From IMG/VR virus record IMGVR_UViG_3300010157_000085, positions 1 through 52,677 of that record: a stretch of 52,677 nt of DNA, one strand, 5' to 3'. Both the position numbers and the translations under genes were made by a program. The notes beneath the pieces were generated by a model that was not told where the DNA came from, ran no database searches, and saw nothing but the letters and a program-made list of their open reading frames with translations. This DNA comes from a virus. The stretch's first letter is position 1, and the number at the start of each line of letters is the position of its first letter. Positions 41,079 through 47,173 of the stretch are shown here, piece by piece.

Positions 41079-42563
41079 TTATTCGTAAGCAGTCCAACTG
41101 GAAAATGGTACAGGGTTCTGTAGTTCTCCAAACAGGTTTCCTATAATATCCAGGTGAGCATGCATGTGATCCCGGTGTGATTCACTAACCGGTGATCCAC
41201 GGTGGATTTCATCCCCGTGTTCATCACTGGCTCGGGTGTGCATGAGTATCAAGTTGTTTATGCCGGTGCGTACGTGCTCATTGTGCTCGGGGAATTCTGG
41301 GTGTTCGGGTTCATACAGGCTGCGATGGTCCAGAAGGCCTGTGAGGGTCTTACCGGCTCTTTGGATGCTTGCGCCCTGCCCGCAGGGGCAGTCCAGCACT
41401 CCCGCGATTTTGCTGGTTGCATATCTGGTGGCCCAACTGCTGCCCAGCTTGTCGGTACGGGCACCTGGATAGGCGGCTCTCAGCTCTTCATCTGTAGGGG
41501 TTCTCATGGCCCGGTCCAGAAACTCTCGGTGTTCCGGACTGCGAACTCCTTCTTCACCCAAGAGCACTCGTGCACCTTCACTGTGTTCGTTGGGCCAGTC
41601 ATATTCATCTTGTACCAGTGGTGATAGTCGAGACCAGGCTTCGTTCCTGGTCCGATCGCATTCCTGGTGATTACTGTGACGATCCGGCACGGCATTCTCA
41701 TTGGGTTTCAGGCAGATGTTACAAATGCTCGGCACCTTGCCAGCAATTTCGCTTTCATCTCGCAGTTTTGCACCCTGTTGATCAAGACTTGCTTGTTCTC
41801 TGGGGGTGGGTAACATGTTACTGGGATCTTCCATGTTCTTCTTGAGTGTGTCACGAATAAAACCGACCATATCTCGTGCCTGCTCTTCGGCACTCTTGGG
41901 TTTTGGACGATCCTCCGGATGCTCTTTATAGTGACGCTCAAGTTCAGCACGAACGTCGTGTTCATGGCAGGCTGGATTGCCGAGTGCGTCTTTGCCGCTA
42001 GCCTGATTGCCACAACCACAAACCTCACCGGTAGGAGATCTGTACTCGGGCCGTCCTGGTACGTAGGGGTACCAGCTCGGGTGCATTGCGTCTACTTCGG
42101 GATCTTCGGGATCTTTGGGGTCTTCACTGGCGGTCTTGCTGCCGAGATAGGTTGGCTTGTAGCCGTGCTGGATCTTGGCCGTTTCAAACTCTGTTGGAGT
42201 GAGAAAATGGTAGGCATCCAGGCTGTCATTATGGCTGTAACCACTAGTAAGACCATTTAGAGCTCGCATGTGATCGCTCATGCTGTTCTCGTTAGGATGG
42301 GTACGGTTGTGGATGCCTCGCAGTATCTGTCCCAGCTGATTCAGCATCTCAGGGTTGTTTGCAAACTGCTTGCCCAGCTGCTCGGCACGACGAGCTATCG
42401 CATCCATACCGGGATTAATACTACTAAAATCGCTAGCGATTTCTTCTGTAAGAGGTTTTGATCGTTCCAGATTCTGCTCCAGGCCATCCCCATCACCCGA
42501 CAGGTTGAAGTTTATTTCTGGACTGGCAGTCTTACGCGACCACATATCTGGTATCCAACCCAT
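41079..42563 (-). CDS. Large late Cys-rich protein with SRKTA tag
   Basis: 494 residues, unrecognised. It starts GWIPDMWSRKTASPEIN, a variant of the late-protein tag, and has a second copy LGSKTASEDP near residue 146. Cys groups: CGCG with a later C/H pair (about 182-199), CNIC with HQEC (about 282-304) and CPCG (about 389). A WxxRYATSK motif appears just before the last one. Mostly soluble and helical with long acidic and His-rich linkers. The ribosome site is AAAGGA. It looks slightly more GC-rich than the adjacent genes. Confidence 0.78.
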   Translation of the reverse strand: MGWIPDMWSRKTASPEINFNLSGDGDGLEQNLERSKPLTEEIASDFSSINPGMDAIARRAEQLGKQFANNPEMLNQLGQILRGIHNRTHPNENSMSDHMRALNGLTSGYSHNDSLDAYHFLTPTEFETAKIQHGYKPTYLGSKTASEDPKDPEDPEVDAMHPSWYPYVPGRPEYRSPTGEVCGCGNQASGKDALGNPACHEHDVRAELERHYKEHPEDRPKPKSAEEQARDMVGFIRDTLKKNMEDPSNMLPTPREQASLDQQGAKLRDESEIAGKVPSICNICLKPNENAVPDRHSNHQECDRTRNEAWSRLSPLVQDEYDWPNEHSEGARVLLGEEGVRSPEHREFLDRAMRTPTDEELRAAYPGARTDKLGSSWATRYATSKIAGVLDCPCGQGASIQRAGKTLTGLLDHRSLYEPEHPEFPEHNEHVRTGINNLILMHTRASDEHGDEIHRGSPVSESHRDHMHAHLDIIGNLFGELQNPVPFSSWTAYE

Positions 42564-42574
42564 ATTAGTTCCTT

Positions 42575-42721
42575 TTATTTATTTGCGTGTTGCTTGCAAC
42601 TAGGCTCGTCAATGCCATCCCGGTGTTCATTGCAGCCTTTTACGTTGCATTTTCCATACTGTTCATACATGTTAACGTCAGGGCGTTTACTGGCAATTCT
42701 AAAAAAATTCTCATATTGCAT
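42575..42721 (-). CDS. Small 48-residue zinc-knuckle protein, first gene of the late block
   Basis: A short frame with a strong AAGGAACAC ribosome site. Its product begins MQYENFFRIASKRPDV and contains CNVKGC followed by EH and CKQH, arranged C-x4-C-x11-C-x2-H, the style of small zinc-binding fingers. Composition and start are fully gene-like. It opens the minus-strand block; TCTAGTGCAGT lies 32 bases upstream. A regulatory or nucleic-acid-binding role is inferred. Confidence 0.75.
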   Translation of the reverse strand: MQYENFFRIASKRPDVNMYEQYGKCNVKGCNEHRDGIDEPSCKQHANK

Positions 42722-43300
42722 AAGTGTTCCTTAGAGACTTGTACTAACAACCTCTAGTGCAGTCTACTAGAACCTTTAAAACCCCAGGGTTTCAGAAAAT
42801 GACCAGCCCCCTGGCCCCGTTTTTTTAAAGAGCGGCTTTTCCACAGCAATGGGTCCCCTTTACGGTTAAAAACAGCTGACATCAGGCCGTTTAATGTGAG
42901 ACAGGTTTAACCGTATCGCCCCCCTCGTAAAAACCCAGTAGTTCAGAAAGTGCCAGGGCCTGTCTGCCGTTTTTACGCCTTAGATGAGGCCGTGCAGGCC
43001 ACTCGTTTGTAGATTATGAACTTGTGGCAGAGTCTGCGTGGCTTCTCTGGGCTCGGTAGCGGAAGTTACCGGCTCAGCAGCACAACGGGCTAGCAAAGTC
43101 AGGAGTGCAGCAGCACAGGCGTGTGCGGCAAAGTGAGTACCACGGGCCAGCAGCTCGCGAATGCTCACGGACACTCGCACGCCGGTTGTTTCTTGTGTGT
43201 TGTGCAGAGGTACAGCACGCAAGCAACTCGATGCTTGATGGAGTGGTTGGTCAAGCAAAACATCGGGTCCTACAACTCAGCCACAGAATGAGGTAGTGCA
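42722..43300. other. Divergent gene-free region with three inverted-repeat units
   Basis: No convincing gene is found between the two divergent blocks. The left half holds three successive units, each closed by perfect inverted arms: CTTTAAAA/TTTTAAAG (42774-42830), TACGGTTAAA/TTTAACCGTA (42861-42915) and CGTAAAAAC/GTTTTTACG (42926-42977). The first and third share internal similarity (ACCCAG, TTCAGAAA, TG-CCAG). The right half is GC-rich with no clear element. Such a divergent, structured region is a candidate for the main promoters and possibly a replication origin, but no initiator site is identified. Confidence 0.5.
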
Positions 43301-43549
43301 ATGCAAAGGATTGCCGTACGCACTCAAAGCGGTGCTGTTTATGTCATCGACCGAGAGAAGAAGTTGTTCGCTAGGACTGAACACATCCCAGGCACGACGA
43401 AGTACAAGTTCGACTCCTGGTACCGCTACCACAACGATGTGCAGATCAGGATTGGCCAATGGTTGCTGTTCACCTCAGAACCCAACGAGAACGGTGTGGT
43501 TGAGCTGCTCGCACGATCAACCCCGGTTGTTCGAGTGAAAGCAATCTAG
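43301..43549 (+). CDS. Small early protein, unrecognised
   Basis: 82 residues, basic and beta-rich (VRTQSGAVYVIDREKKLF; VQIRIGQWLLF). GAGGT lies upstream at normal spacing. It is the first gene of the right-hand block. A second frame in the same stretch was rejected because it is Ser/Arg-rich and not protein-like. No family recognised; it could be an early host-modifying protein. Confidence 0.7.
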   Translation: MQRIAVRTQSGAVYVIDREKKLFARTEHIPGTTKYKFDSWYRYHNDVQIRIGQWLLFTSEPNENGVVELLARSTPVVRVKAI

Positions 43550-43554
43550 CTCAA

Positions 43555-43582
43555 GCATCACTCACTCTACGGAGTGGGTGGT
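43555..43582 (+). repeat. 28-bp repeated hairpin, copy 1 (UACG tetraloop)
   Basis: The element folds as ATCACTCACTC-TACG-GAGTGGGTGGT, an 11-bp stem with two G-U pairs closed by a C(UACG)G loop, one of the most stable RNA tetraloops. An identical 28-bp copy lies at 43858-43885. It sits between two early genes, before a strong ribosome site. There is no U-run, so a stabilising or processing role is more likely than termination. Confidence 0.75.
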
Positions 43583-43610
43583 ATCTACGCCTTGAAAGGA
43601 GGTGATAACA

Positions 43611-43844
43611 ATGGCAAGCAGACACGACGAAGTCACCACGATGCCCAACCTCACGTTGAGACAGTGGGAGCACATCAAGATAGCTTTGTTGGAACGCTAC
43701 ATGCGTCTGTCCAATGAAGCTCGTGAGGCGGAGCAACCCCGTAAAAAGGAGATGCTCAAAAAGATGAGCGATGACTGCATGGAGATCCGTGCGATCATTC
43801 GCCCAGTAATCGATGAGCTCGAGGAACAAATATTCTGGGGTTAA
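43611..43844 (+). CDS. Small helical early protein
   Basis: 77 residues, highly charged and helical (LRQWEHIKIALLERYMRL; EMLKKMSDDCMEIRAIIR). It starts at the ATG after GAAAGGAGGTGAT (43594-43606), 13 bases that exactly match the complement of the usual Gram-positive 16S 3' end, implying very high translation. A GTG three codons earlier lies inside that site. No family recognised. Confidence 0.78.
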   Translation: MASRHDEVTTMPNLTLRQWEHIKIALLERYMRLSNEAREAEQPRKKEMLKKMSDDCMEIRAIIRPVIDELEEQIFWG

Positions 43845-43857
43845 CTCACTCCAGCTG

Positions 43858-43885
43858 GCATCACTCACTCTACGGAGTGGGTGGT
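43858..43885 (+). repeat. 28-bp repeated hairpin, copy 2 (UACG tetraloop)
   Basis: Identical to 43555-43582. Its 3' arm overlaps by three bases the next hairpin (43883-43934), so the two structures compete; this is a possible switch in the leader of the following gene. Confidence 0.75.
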
Positions 43886-43949
43886 GTAGGGGTCACAGGC
43901 TAACTCCCCCCCCAAGGTCTGTGGCTCCTACACCATCCACACTGGATGG
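43883..43949 (+). promoter_or_regulatory. Stacked hairpin leader before early gene
   Basis: GGTGTAGG (43883-43890) pairs with CCTACACC (43927-43934), with an inner CACAG/CTGTG extension, and CCATCC/GGATGG (43933-43949) forms a second hairpin overlapping it by two bases. Together with the UACG hairpin this makes a 90-base structured leader that ends just before a perfect GAAAGGAGGTGA site (43962-43973). It may tune translation or protect the RNA. Confidence 0.55.
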
Positions 43950-43978
43950 TAACTACACCACGAAAGGAGGTGAATAAC

Positions 43979-44305
43979 ATGCAGAACCAATCCAACAGCA
44001 ACTCTGAGGAGATGACTGATCAGGAGCTGGCCGACGCCATGGCGACGTCGTTCAATCCTGACATGGCCAAGGCTGAGTTCAAGGCCAAGCCCAAGGCAAG
44101 AGCTAAGGGTAAGCGCAAGCGCGCAAGCACCATCAGTGATGATGAGCTATTCGCTCGGATCCTTGACGACCTGCACCGTCAGTCCGTTGTCAAGCAGGGC
44201 AAGGCCAAGCTCAAGCAGCACACTGATGCTACTGCTCGGTACACAGATGTACCACGTACCAACAACAGCATGGCTGCTGCTTTACGCAAGGCTGGCATCA
44301 AGTAG
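43979..44305 (+). CDS. Small basic early protein
   Basis: 108 residues with a Gln/Asn/Ser-rich N-terminus, a strongly basic core (FKAKPKARAKGKRKRAS, about 35-51) and a helical C-terminal half (DDELFARILDDLHRQSVV). The basic stretch would bind nucleic acid or ribosomes. The ATG is chosen because it follows the near-perfect anti-16S site; an earlier GTG-type start lies in the hairpin leader. Family unknown. Confidence 0.78.
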   Translation: MQNQSNSNSEEMTDQELADAMATSFNPDMAKAEFKAKPKARAKGKRKRASTISDDELFARILDDLHRQSVVKQGKAKLKQHTDATARYTDVPRTNNSMAAALRKAGIK

Positions 44306-44326
44306 TGCCACCCATCCATATCCGTA

Positions 44327-44363
44327 GTGGAGTAGCTAGAGACCTAGCACCGGGGTACTCCAC
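44327..44363 (+). other. Intercistronic hairpin
   Basis: GTGGAGTA pairs perfectly with TACTCCAC (8 bp) and encloses an inner GCTAG-AGAC-CTAGC stem. It is placed 22 bases after one gene and 35 before the next. No U-run follows. It repeats the pattern of a hairpin before each early gene. Confidence 0.65.
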
Positions 44364-44398
44364 CCCTGCAGTATCCATCTAGTCCCTGAGGAGGGAAC

Positions 44399-44854
44399 AT
44401 GCAGAAGTTGCCGTTCGAAGTTAAGGATCTGAATGAGGGCATGCAATTGTACATGCTGGGGTTTAACCACAGCAAGGATGGGTACAGAGACATGGCTGTG
44501 AGCCACAATCGTAGCTATCTCATGGCTCTAGCCCAGCAGGAGAATGACCATCCAATCAAGTGGGTGTGTGATGCCAGTGGTGACAACTGGAAGGGCTGGA
44601 GCGAGTATCACTCTGAGTTCTACATCGATGTGGTCAGTGAAACCGATGTGAAGAACTATGGCTACATCAAGCTCACCTGGCACAAGGTACACATCCTTGA
44701 GGAGTATCTGGGCATGGATGAGGACACCTACGCTCCCATCATTGGTCACAAGCCAGGCATTGAGCTCAAGAGTGTGTGGGCAAAGCCTAGTGGCATCTCC
44801 AATGTGATCTCTGGTCCATGTTGGGATGCAGATCTTCTCTACAACTCGCTGTAA
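44399..44854 (+). CDS. Early protein, unrecognised
   Basis: 151 residues, soluble, rich in aromatic residues (WKGWSEYHSEFYIDVV) with a mixed fold. GAGGAGGGA precedes the ATG. One Cys near each half, no pair. No family recognised. Position in the early block suggests a role soon after entry. Confidence 0.77.
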   Translation: MQKLPFEVKDLNEGMQLYMLGFNHSKDGYRDMAVSHNRSYLMALAQQENDHPIKWVCDASGDNWKGWSEYHSEFYIDVVSETDVKNYGYIKLTWHKVHILEEYLGMDEDTYAPIIGHKPGIELKSVWAKPSGISNVISGPCWDADLLYNSL

Positions 44855-44867
44855 GTACTAGCTGATC

Positions 44868-45089
44868 ATGGGCTCAGTCCGTGGTCAGTCATGTGCGTAT
44901 AGCACACAGTTCTCCCTACTCATTGAAGAGCTGGGAGTTGCAGCAACCGAATGCTGGGAAGCATGCGGTGCAGTACCGCCACACTTGTGGCATTGGCGCA
45001 TCAGCAGTCTGATGCACGATCAGGAGTCATACATTGACGAACGGTCAGCCTACGGGCACCCAGAACGGAAGCACGATTGCTTCCACTGA
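44868..45089 (+). CDS. Small Cys/Trp-containing protein, uncertain
   Basis: A 73-residue frame that would fill an otherwise empty 180-base gap. It has a plausible helical core (FSLLIEELGVAATECWEACG) but a weak ribosome site, and it overlaps the next gene's TTG start by 56 bases. The content is protein-like; translation is uncertain. Confidence 0.4.
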   Translation: MGSVRGQSCAYSTQFSLLIEELGVAATECWEACGAVPPHLWHWRISSLMHDQESYIDERSAYGHPERKHDCFH

Positions 45090-45882
45090 CTCGGCAGCCA
45101 CCGAGAACAACACCGCAGCTGAGGCTATGATTGCAGATGCAATCGCAGCAGCGACGTGGGTCCGTGAGCACCTCGGAGAGATGCCACGCTCAGTCAGAGT
45201 CAGCCGTGTGCCGATTGACACAGTTGAGCTCTTTGCCACAGCAGGCATTGACTTCAACCGGGTGCTCCGCGACAGCATCAGTGCTGTCAACGGTATCGCA
45301 GTCGGTGAGGTGTACGAGCTGATCGACCACGATCTGCTGTCGTACTCACGGTCAGTTGCAGAACGCATGACTCGTGTCAAGCAGCTGCCAGCCGATGCGA
45401 CTGTGGGTGCGAGCTTCGCATACCGCAAGTCGTACCTCAAGCAGCGTCAGCTTGTCAAGGTTGTTGACAGCCTGCAGACCAACTCCAAGGGCGATCAGTA
45501 CTACGTGGTCCACACGGGTACTCTCGACCCAGAGCGTCCGCTTGACGAGCCAGTCTGGCGTACCCAAGAGATGGTTGCCAAGCAGGCTGTTGAGATGCGT
45601 CTCTACCTGCTTGAGACCCCCAAGGGTACTGCACTCTGGCGCTGGCACAACGGCAACAAGCAACCAGTTGGTCTGGGCAGCAGCAAGGTGTTTGCTGACA
45701 AGATCATGGACTGCCTGGAGAGCGAGCAGTACAAGCAGCTGCAACTGCTCGGTGCCAGCAGCCCTGAGCTCAAGGAAGACGACATCTGTCGCTTCCACGA
45801 GGGTCAGCTTGTGTTCTGGAAGGCTACCCACCTTGCAGTGCATGCAACGCAGGCTCTCAAGCCAGCACCATCAGCTAGCTAA
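45034..45882 (+). CDS. Early protein with TTG start, unrecognised
   Basis: 282 residues. The start is TTG preceded by CAGGAG at ideal spacing; the first ATG downstream would remove 31 residues of Ser/Thr/Asn-rich leader. The body is alpha/beta with a basic middle (SYLKQRQLVKVVDSL) and Trp-rich patch (GTALWRWHNGNKQP). It is the longest early gene here and looks GC-rich relative to the late genes. No family recognised. Confidence 0.77.
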   Translation: MTNGQPTGTQNGSTIASTDSAATENNTAAEAMIADAIAAATWVREHLGEMPRSVRVSRVPIDTVELFATAGIDFNRVLRDSISAVNGIAVGEVYELIDHDLLSYSRSVAERMTRVKQLPADATVGASFAYRKSYLKQRQLVKVVDSLQTNSKGDQYYVVHTGTLDPERPLDEPVWRTQEMVAKQAVEMRLYLLETPKGTALWRWHNGNKQPVGLGSSKVFADKIMDCLESEQYKQLQLLGASSPELKEDDICRFHEGQLVFWKATHLAVHATQALKPAPSAS

Positions 45883-45897
45883 TCACTAGCACTGTTT

Positions 45898-45951
45898 CCC
45901 TGTATCACTAACAACAGGGTCCAGCTGGCATACCTGGGTCAACAGTATGCC
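45898..45951 (+). other. Two intercistronic hairpins
   Basis: CCCTGT/ACAGGG (45898-45919) and GGCATAC/GTATGCC (45927-45951) are perfect stems in the 95-base gap before the next gene's AGGAGGGG site. The gap seems to be used for RNA structure rather than coding. Confidence 0.6.
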
Positions 45952-45977
45952 ACCCATCTATCCCTTAAGGAGGGGCC

Positions 45978-46415
45978 ATGAAGTATCCGTTTGACAGCAT
46001 GCCAGACTCAGCACAGATAGTTGAATACTATCGTGGGCTGCACTGTCCTCGCTACATCCCAGAGGATGAGAACACACTCTGGCGCAGTGAGGACAACAGT
46101 CAATACCTGTACATCGAGGTAGATACCTATGTTGACTGGGACCTGACGAACATTGCCATGCTGGACGTGCGCATCGACGACGGCAACAGTGAGATGCGTC
46201 ATAAGTTATACATTCAGAGTGGCTGCTACGAAAGAGCCTGGGAACAGTGCCAGATCACCATACCATTCTTTTGTGAGCACGGGTGCACAACAGGTCCCTG
46301 TGCTCATGAAGGACAGCGGATGCAGTTGATGGCCGCTGAGTACCGCTGGTTTGTCAGCATGATTGAGAAGCATGCTCTACCAGTTCCTACAACCAACATC
46401 CCAGAGGAGGGATAG
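45978..46415 (+). CDS. Early protein with CxHxC cluster
   Basis: 145 residues, acidic. The C-terminal half has CEHGCTTGPCAH (about 102-113), a compact Cys/His cluster that could bind zinc, after an aromatic-rich beta part (YLYIEVDTYVDWDLT). Good AAGGAGGGG site. No family recognised. The next gene follows after 2 bases. Confidence 0.76.
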   Translation: MKYPFDSMPDSAQIVEYYRGLHCPRYIPEDENTLWRSEDNSQYLYIEVDTYVDWDLTNIAMLDVRIDDGNSEMRHKLYIQSGCYERAWEQCQITIPFFCEHGCTTGPCAHEGQRMQLMAAEYRWFVSMIEKHALPVPTTNIPEEG

Positions 46416-46417
46416 CC

Positions 46418-46561
46418 ATGCTGATATTCAGCAAGTGTAAGCATTGCGGGCAGAGCATCTGCAACCGTGATGAGGTCAATTGGATCCATCTCACACCACA
46501 ACTACGTTACTGTAGTCGGAATGGTGTGGCACTGGACACCGTGGCAGAGCCGGTGGTCTAG
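46418..46561 (+). CDS. Small 47-residue zinc-knuckle protein
   Basis: A short frame after GAGGAGGGA, beginning MLIFSKCKHCGQSICN and containing a later isolated Cys (RYCSRNG). CKHC-x4-C and the later C make a small zinc site. It resembles the next protein in layout (CxxC, then a W with HT, then C), so both may derive from one ancestor. Family unknown. Confidence 0.7.
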   Translation: MLIFSKCKHCGQSICNRDEVNWIHLTPQLRYCSRNGVALDTVAEPVV

Positions 46562-46563
46562 AG

Positions 46564-46755
46564 ATGAAACCAATTAAGTTAGTTTGTAGATACTGTCACA
46601 AACAGATAGAGAATGACGTGGACGTACCACTCCTGTGGACTCATACTGCCACCAGTGATCCATTCTGTGGTAAAGATAACTTATCTACATTCCACCTGGC
46701 AGACTACCAGGGCACACTTAGCTACGAACAGATCATTGAAAGGATGAGCCGATGA
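46564..46755 (+). CDS. Small 63-residue zinc-knuckle protein
   Basis: Begins MKPIKLVCRYCHKQIEN, followed by LLWTHTATSDPFCG, giving C-x2-C...H...C. It lies three bases after the previous small Cys protein and overlaps the next gene by ATGA. No strong ribosome site of its own, so it is probably coupled. Related in layout to its upstream neighbour. Function unknown. Confidence 0.75.
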   Translation: MKPIKLVCRYCHKQIENDVDVPLLWTHTATSDPFCGKDNLSTFHLADYQGTLSYEQIIERMSR

Positions 46756-46985
46756 ATGTTTCACGTGAAACAATTGAAGGCCAGATAACAATCTGTAACC
46801 TGCTGGTTAACCAGATCGCAGGCATGTTCATACCCCTGCGAGAGACCTGTGAGAAACACACCTCAGAGTGGTGGGAGTATCAGGAGATGATTGATCGCAA
46901 CATGAAGATGATTCGAAAGTGTCAGGAATCTATCAAACATCTACAGGAAAATGTTTCACGTGAAACATCGGAGCCTGCGGATTAA
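46752..46985 (+). CDS. Small helical protein whose ends carry two parS sites
   Basis: 77 residues. The protein begins MNVSRETIEGQ and ends ENVSRETSEPAD; both NVSRET hexapeptides are what a parS palindrome encodes in this frame. The middle is helical and charged with five Cys or Met positions (FIPLRETCEKHTSEWWEYQEM). The start overlaps the upstream stop (ATGA), so it is likely translated, but selection on the DNA sites may be stronger than on the protein. It may be an ordinary gene used as a carrier. No family recognised. Confidence 0.7.
   Translation: MNVSRETIEGQITICNLLVNQIAGMFIPLRETCEKHTSEWWEYQEMIDRNMKMIRKCQESIKHLQENVSRETSEPAD
46757..46772. promoter_or_regulatory. parS-type ParB-binding site 1 (exact consensus)
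   Basis: TGTTTCACGTGAAACA is a 16-bp perfect palindrome identical to the consensus bacterial chromosomal parS site. ParB (Spo0J) binds it, loads as a CTP-dependent clamp and spreads. It lies 2 bases into the codons after ATG of a small gene. An identical copy lies 195 bp downstream. No parA or parB gene is visible in the window. Confidence 0.88.
46952..46967. promoter_or_regulatory. parS-type ParB-binding site 2 (exact consensus)
   Basis: TGTTTCACGTGAAACA again, identical at all 16 positions to the first site and in the same reading frame of the same gene, 18 bases before its stop. Two exact copies in 211 bp cannot be expected by chance and make accidental coding similarity unlikely. Confidence 0.88.
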
Positions 46986-47173
46986 GTTAATCGGGTCCTT
47001 GTTTATTACACAAACAAGTCCAAGGTTCTGGCTAGCTGTTATAAGTTAGCCTCATATATGTCTAGTGATTAACTATCACTGGATGCAACAAGGATCTAAC
47101 TGCAAGATGCGGTTGGATCATTGACCCCTGTGGATCGTCCACTCGGTCATCACTCAAACCCCTGGAGGTTATC
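46986..47173 (+). other. Hairpin-rich non-coding stretch next to parS sites
   Basis: No gene is seen in these 188 bases. There are three clear stems: CTTGTTT/AAACAAG (46998-47018), GGCTA/TAGCC with inner pairs (47030-47051) and AGTGAT/ATCACT (47064-47080), and a weaker GGATCTAAC region after them. Such a run may be RNA structure, a replication or packaging signal, or part of a partition centromere. It ends with the GGAGG site of the next gene. Confidence 0.5.

Noticed and set aside
42980-43258. 92-codon minus-strand frame in the divergent region
   Set aside because: No ribosome site, Ala/Thr/Leu-skewed composition and no tight junction to any neighbour; more likely a chance frame in GC-rich DNA.
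43555-43885. UACG hairpins as intrinsic terminators
   Set aside because: No U-run follows the stems, and both lie just upstream of strong ribosome sites, so stability or translation control is more likely.
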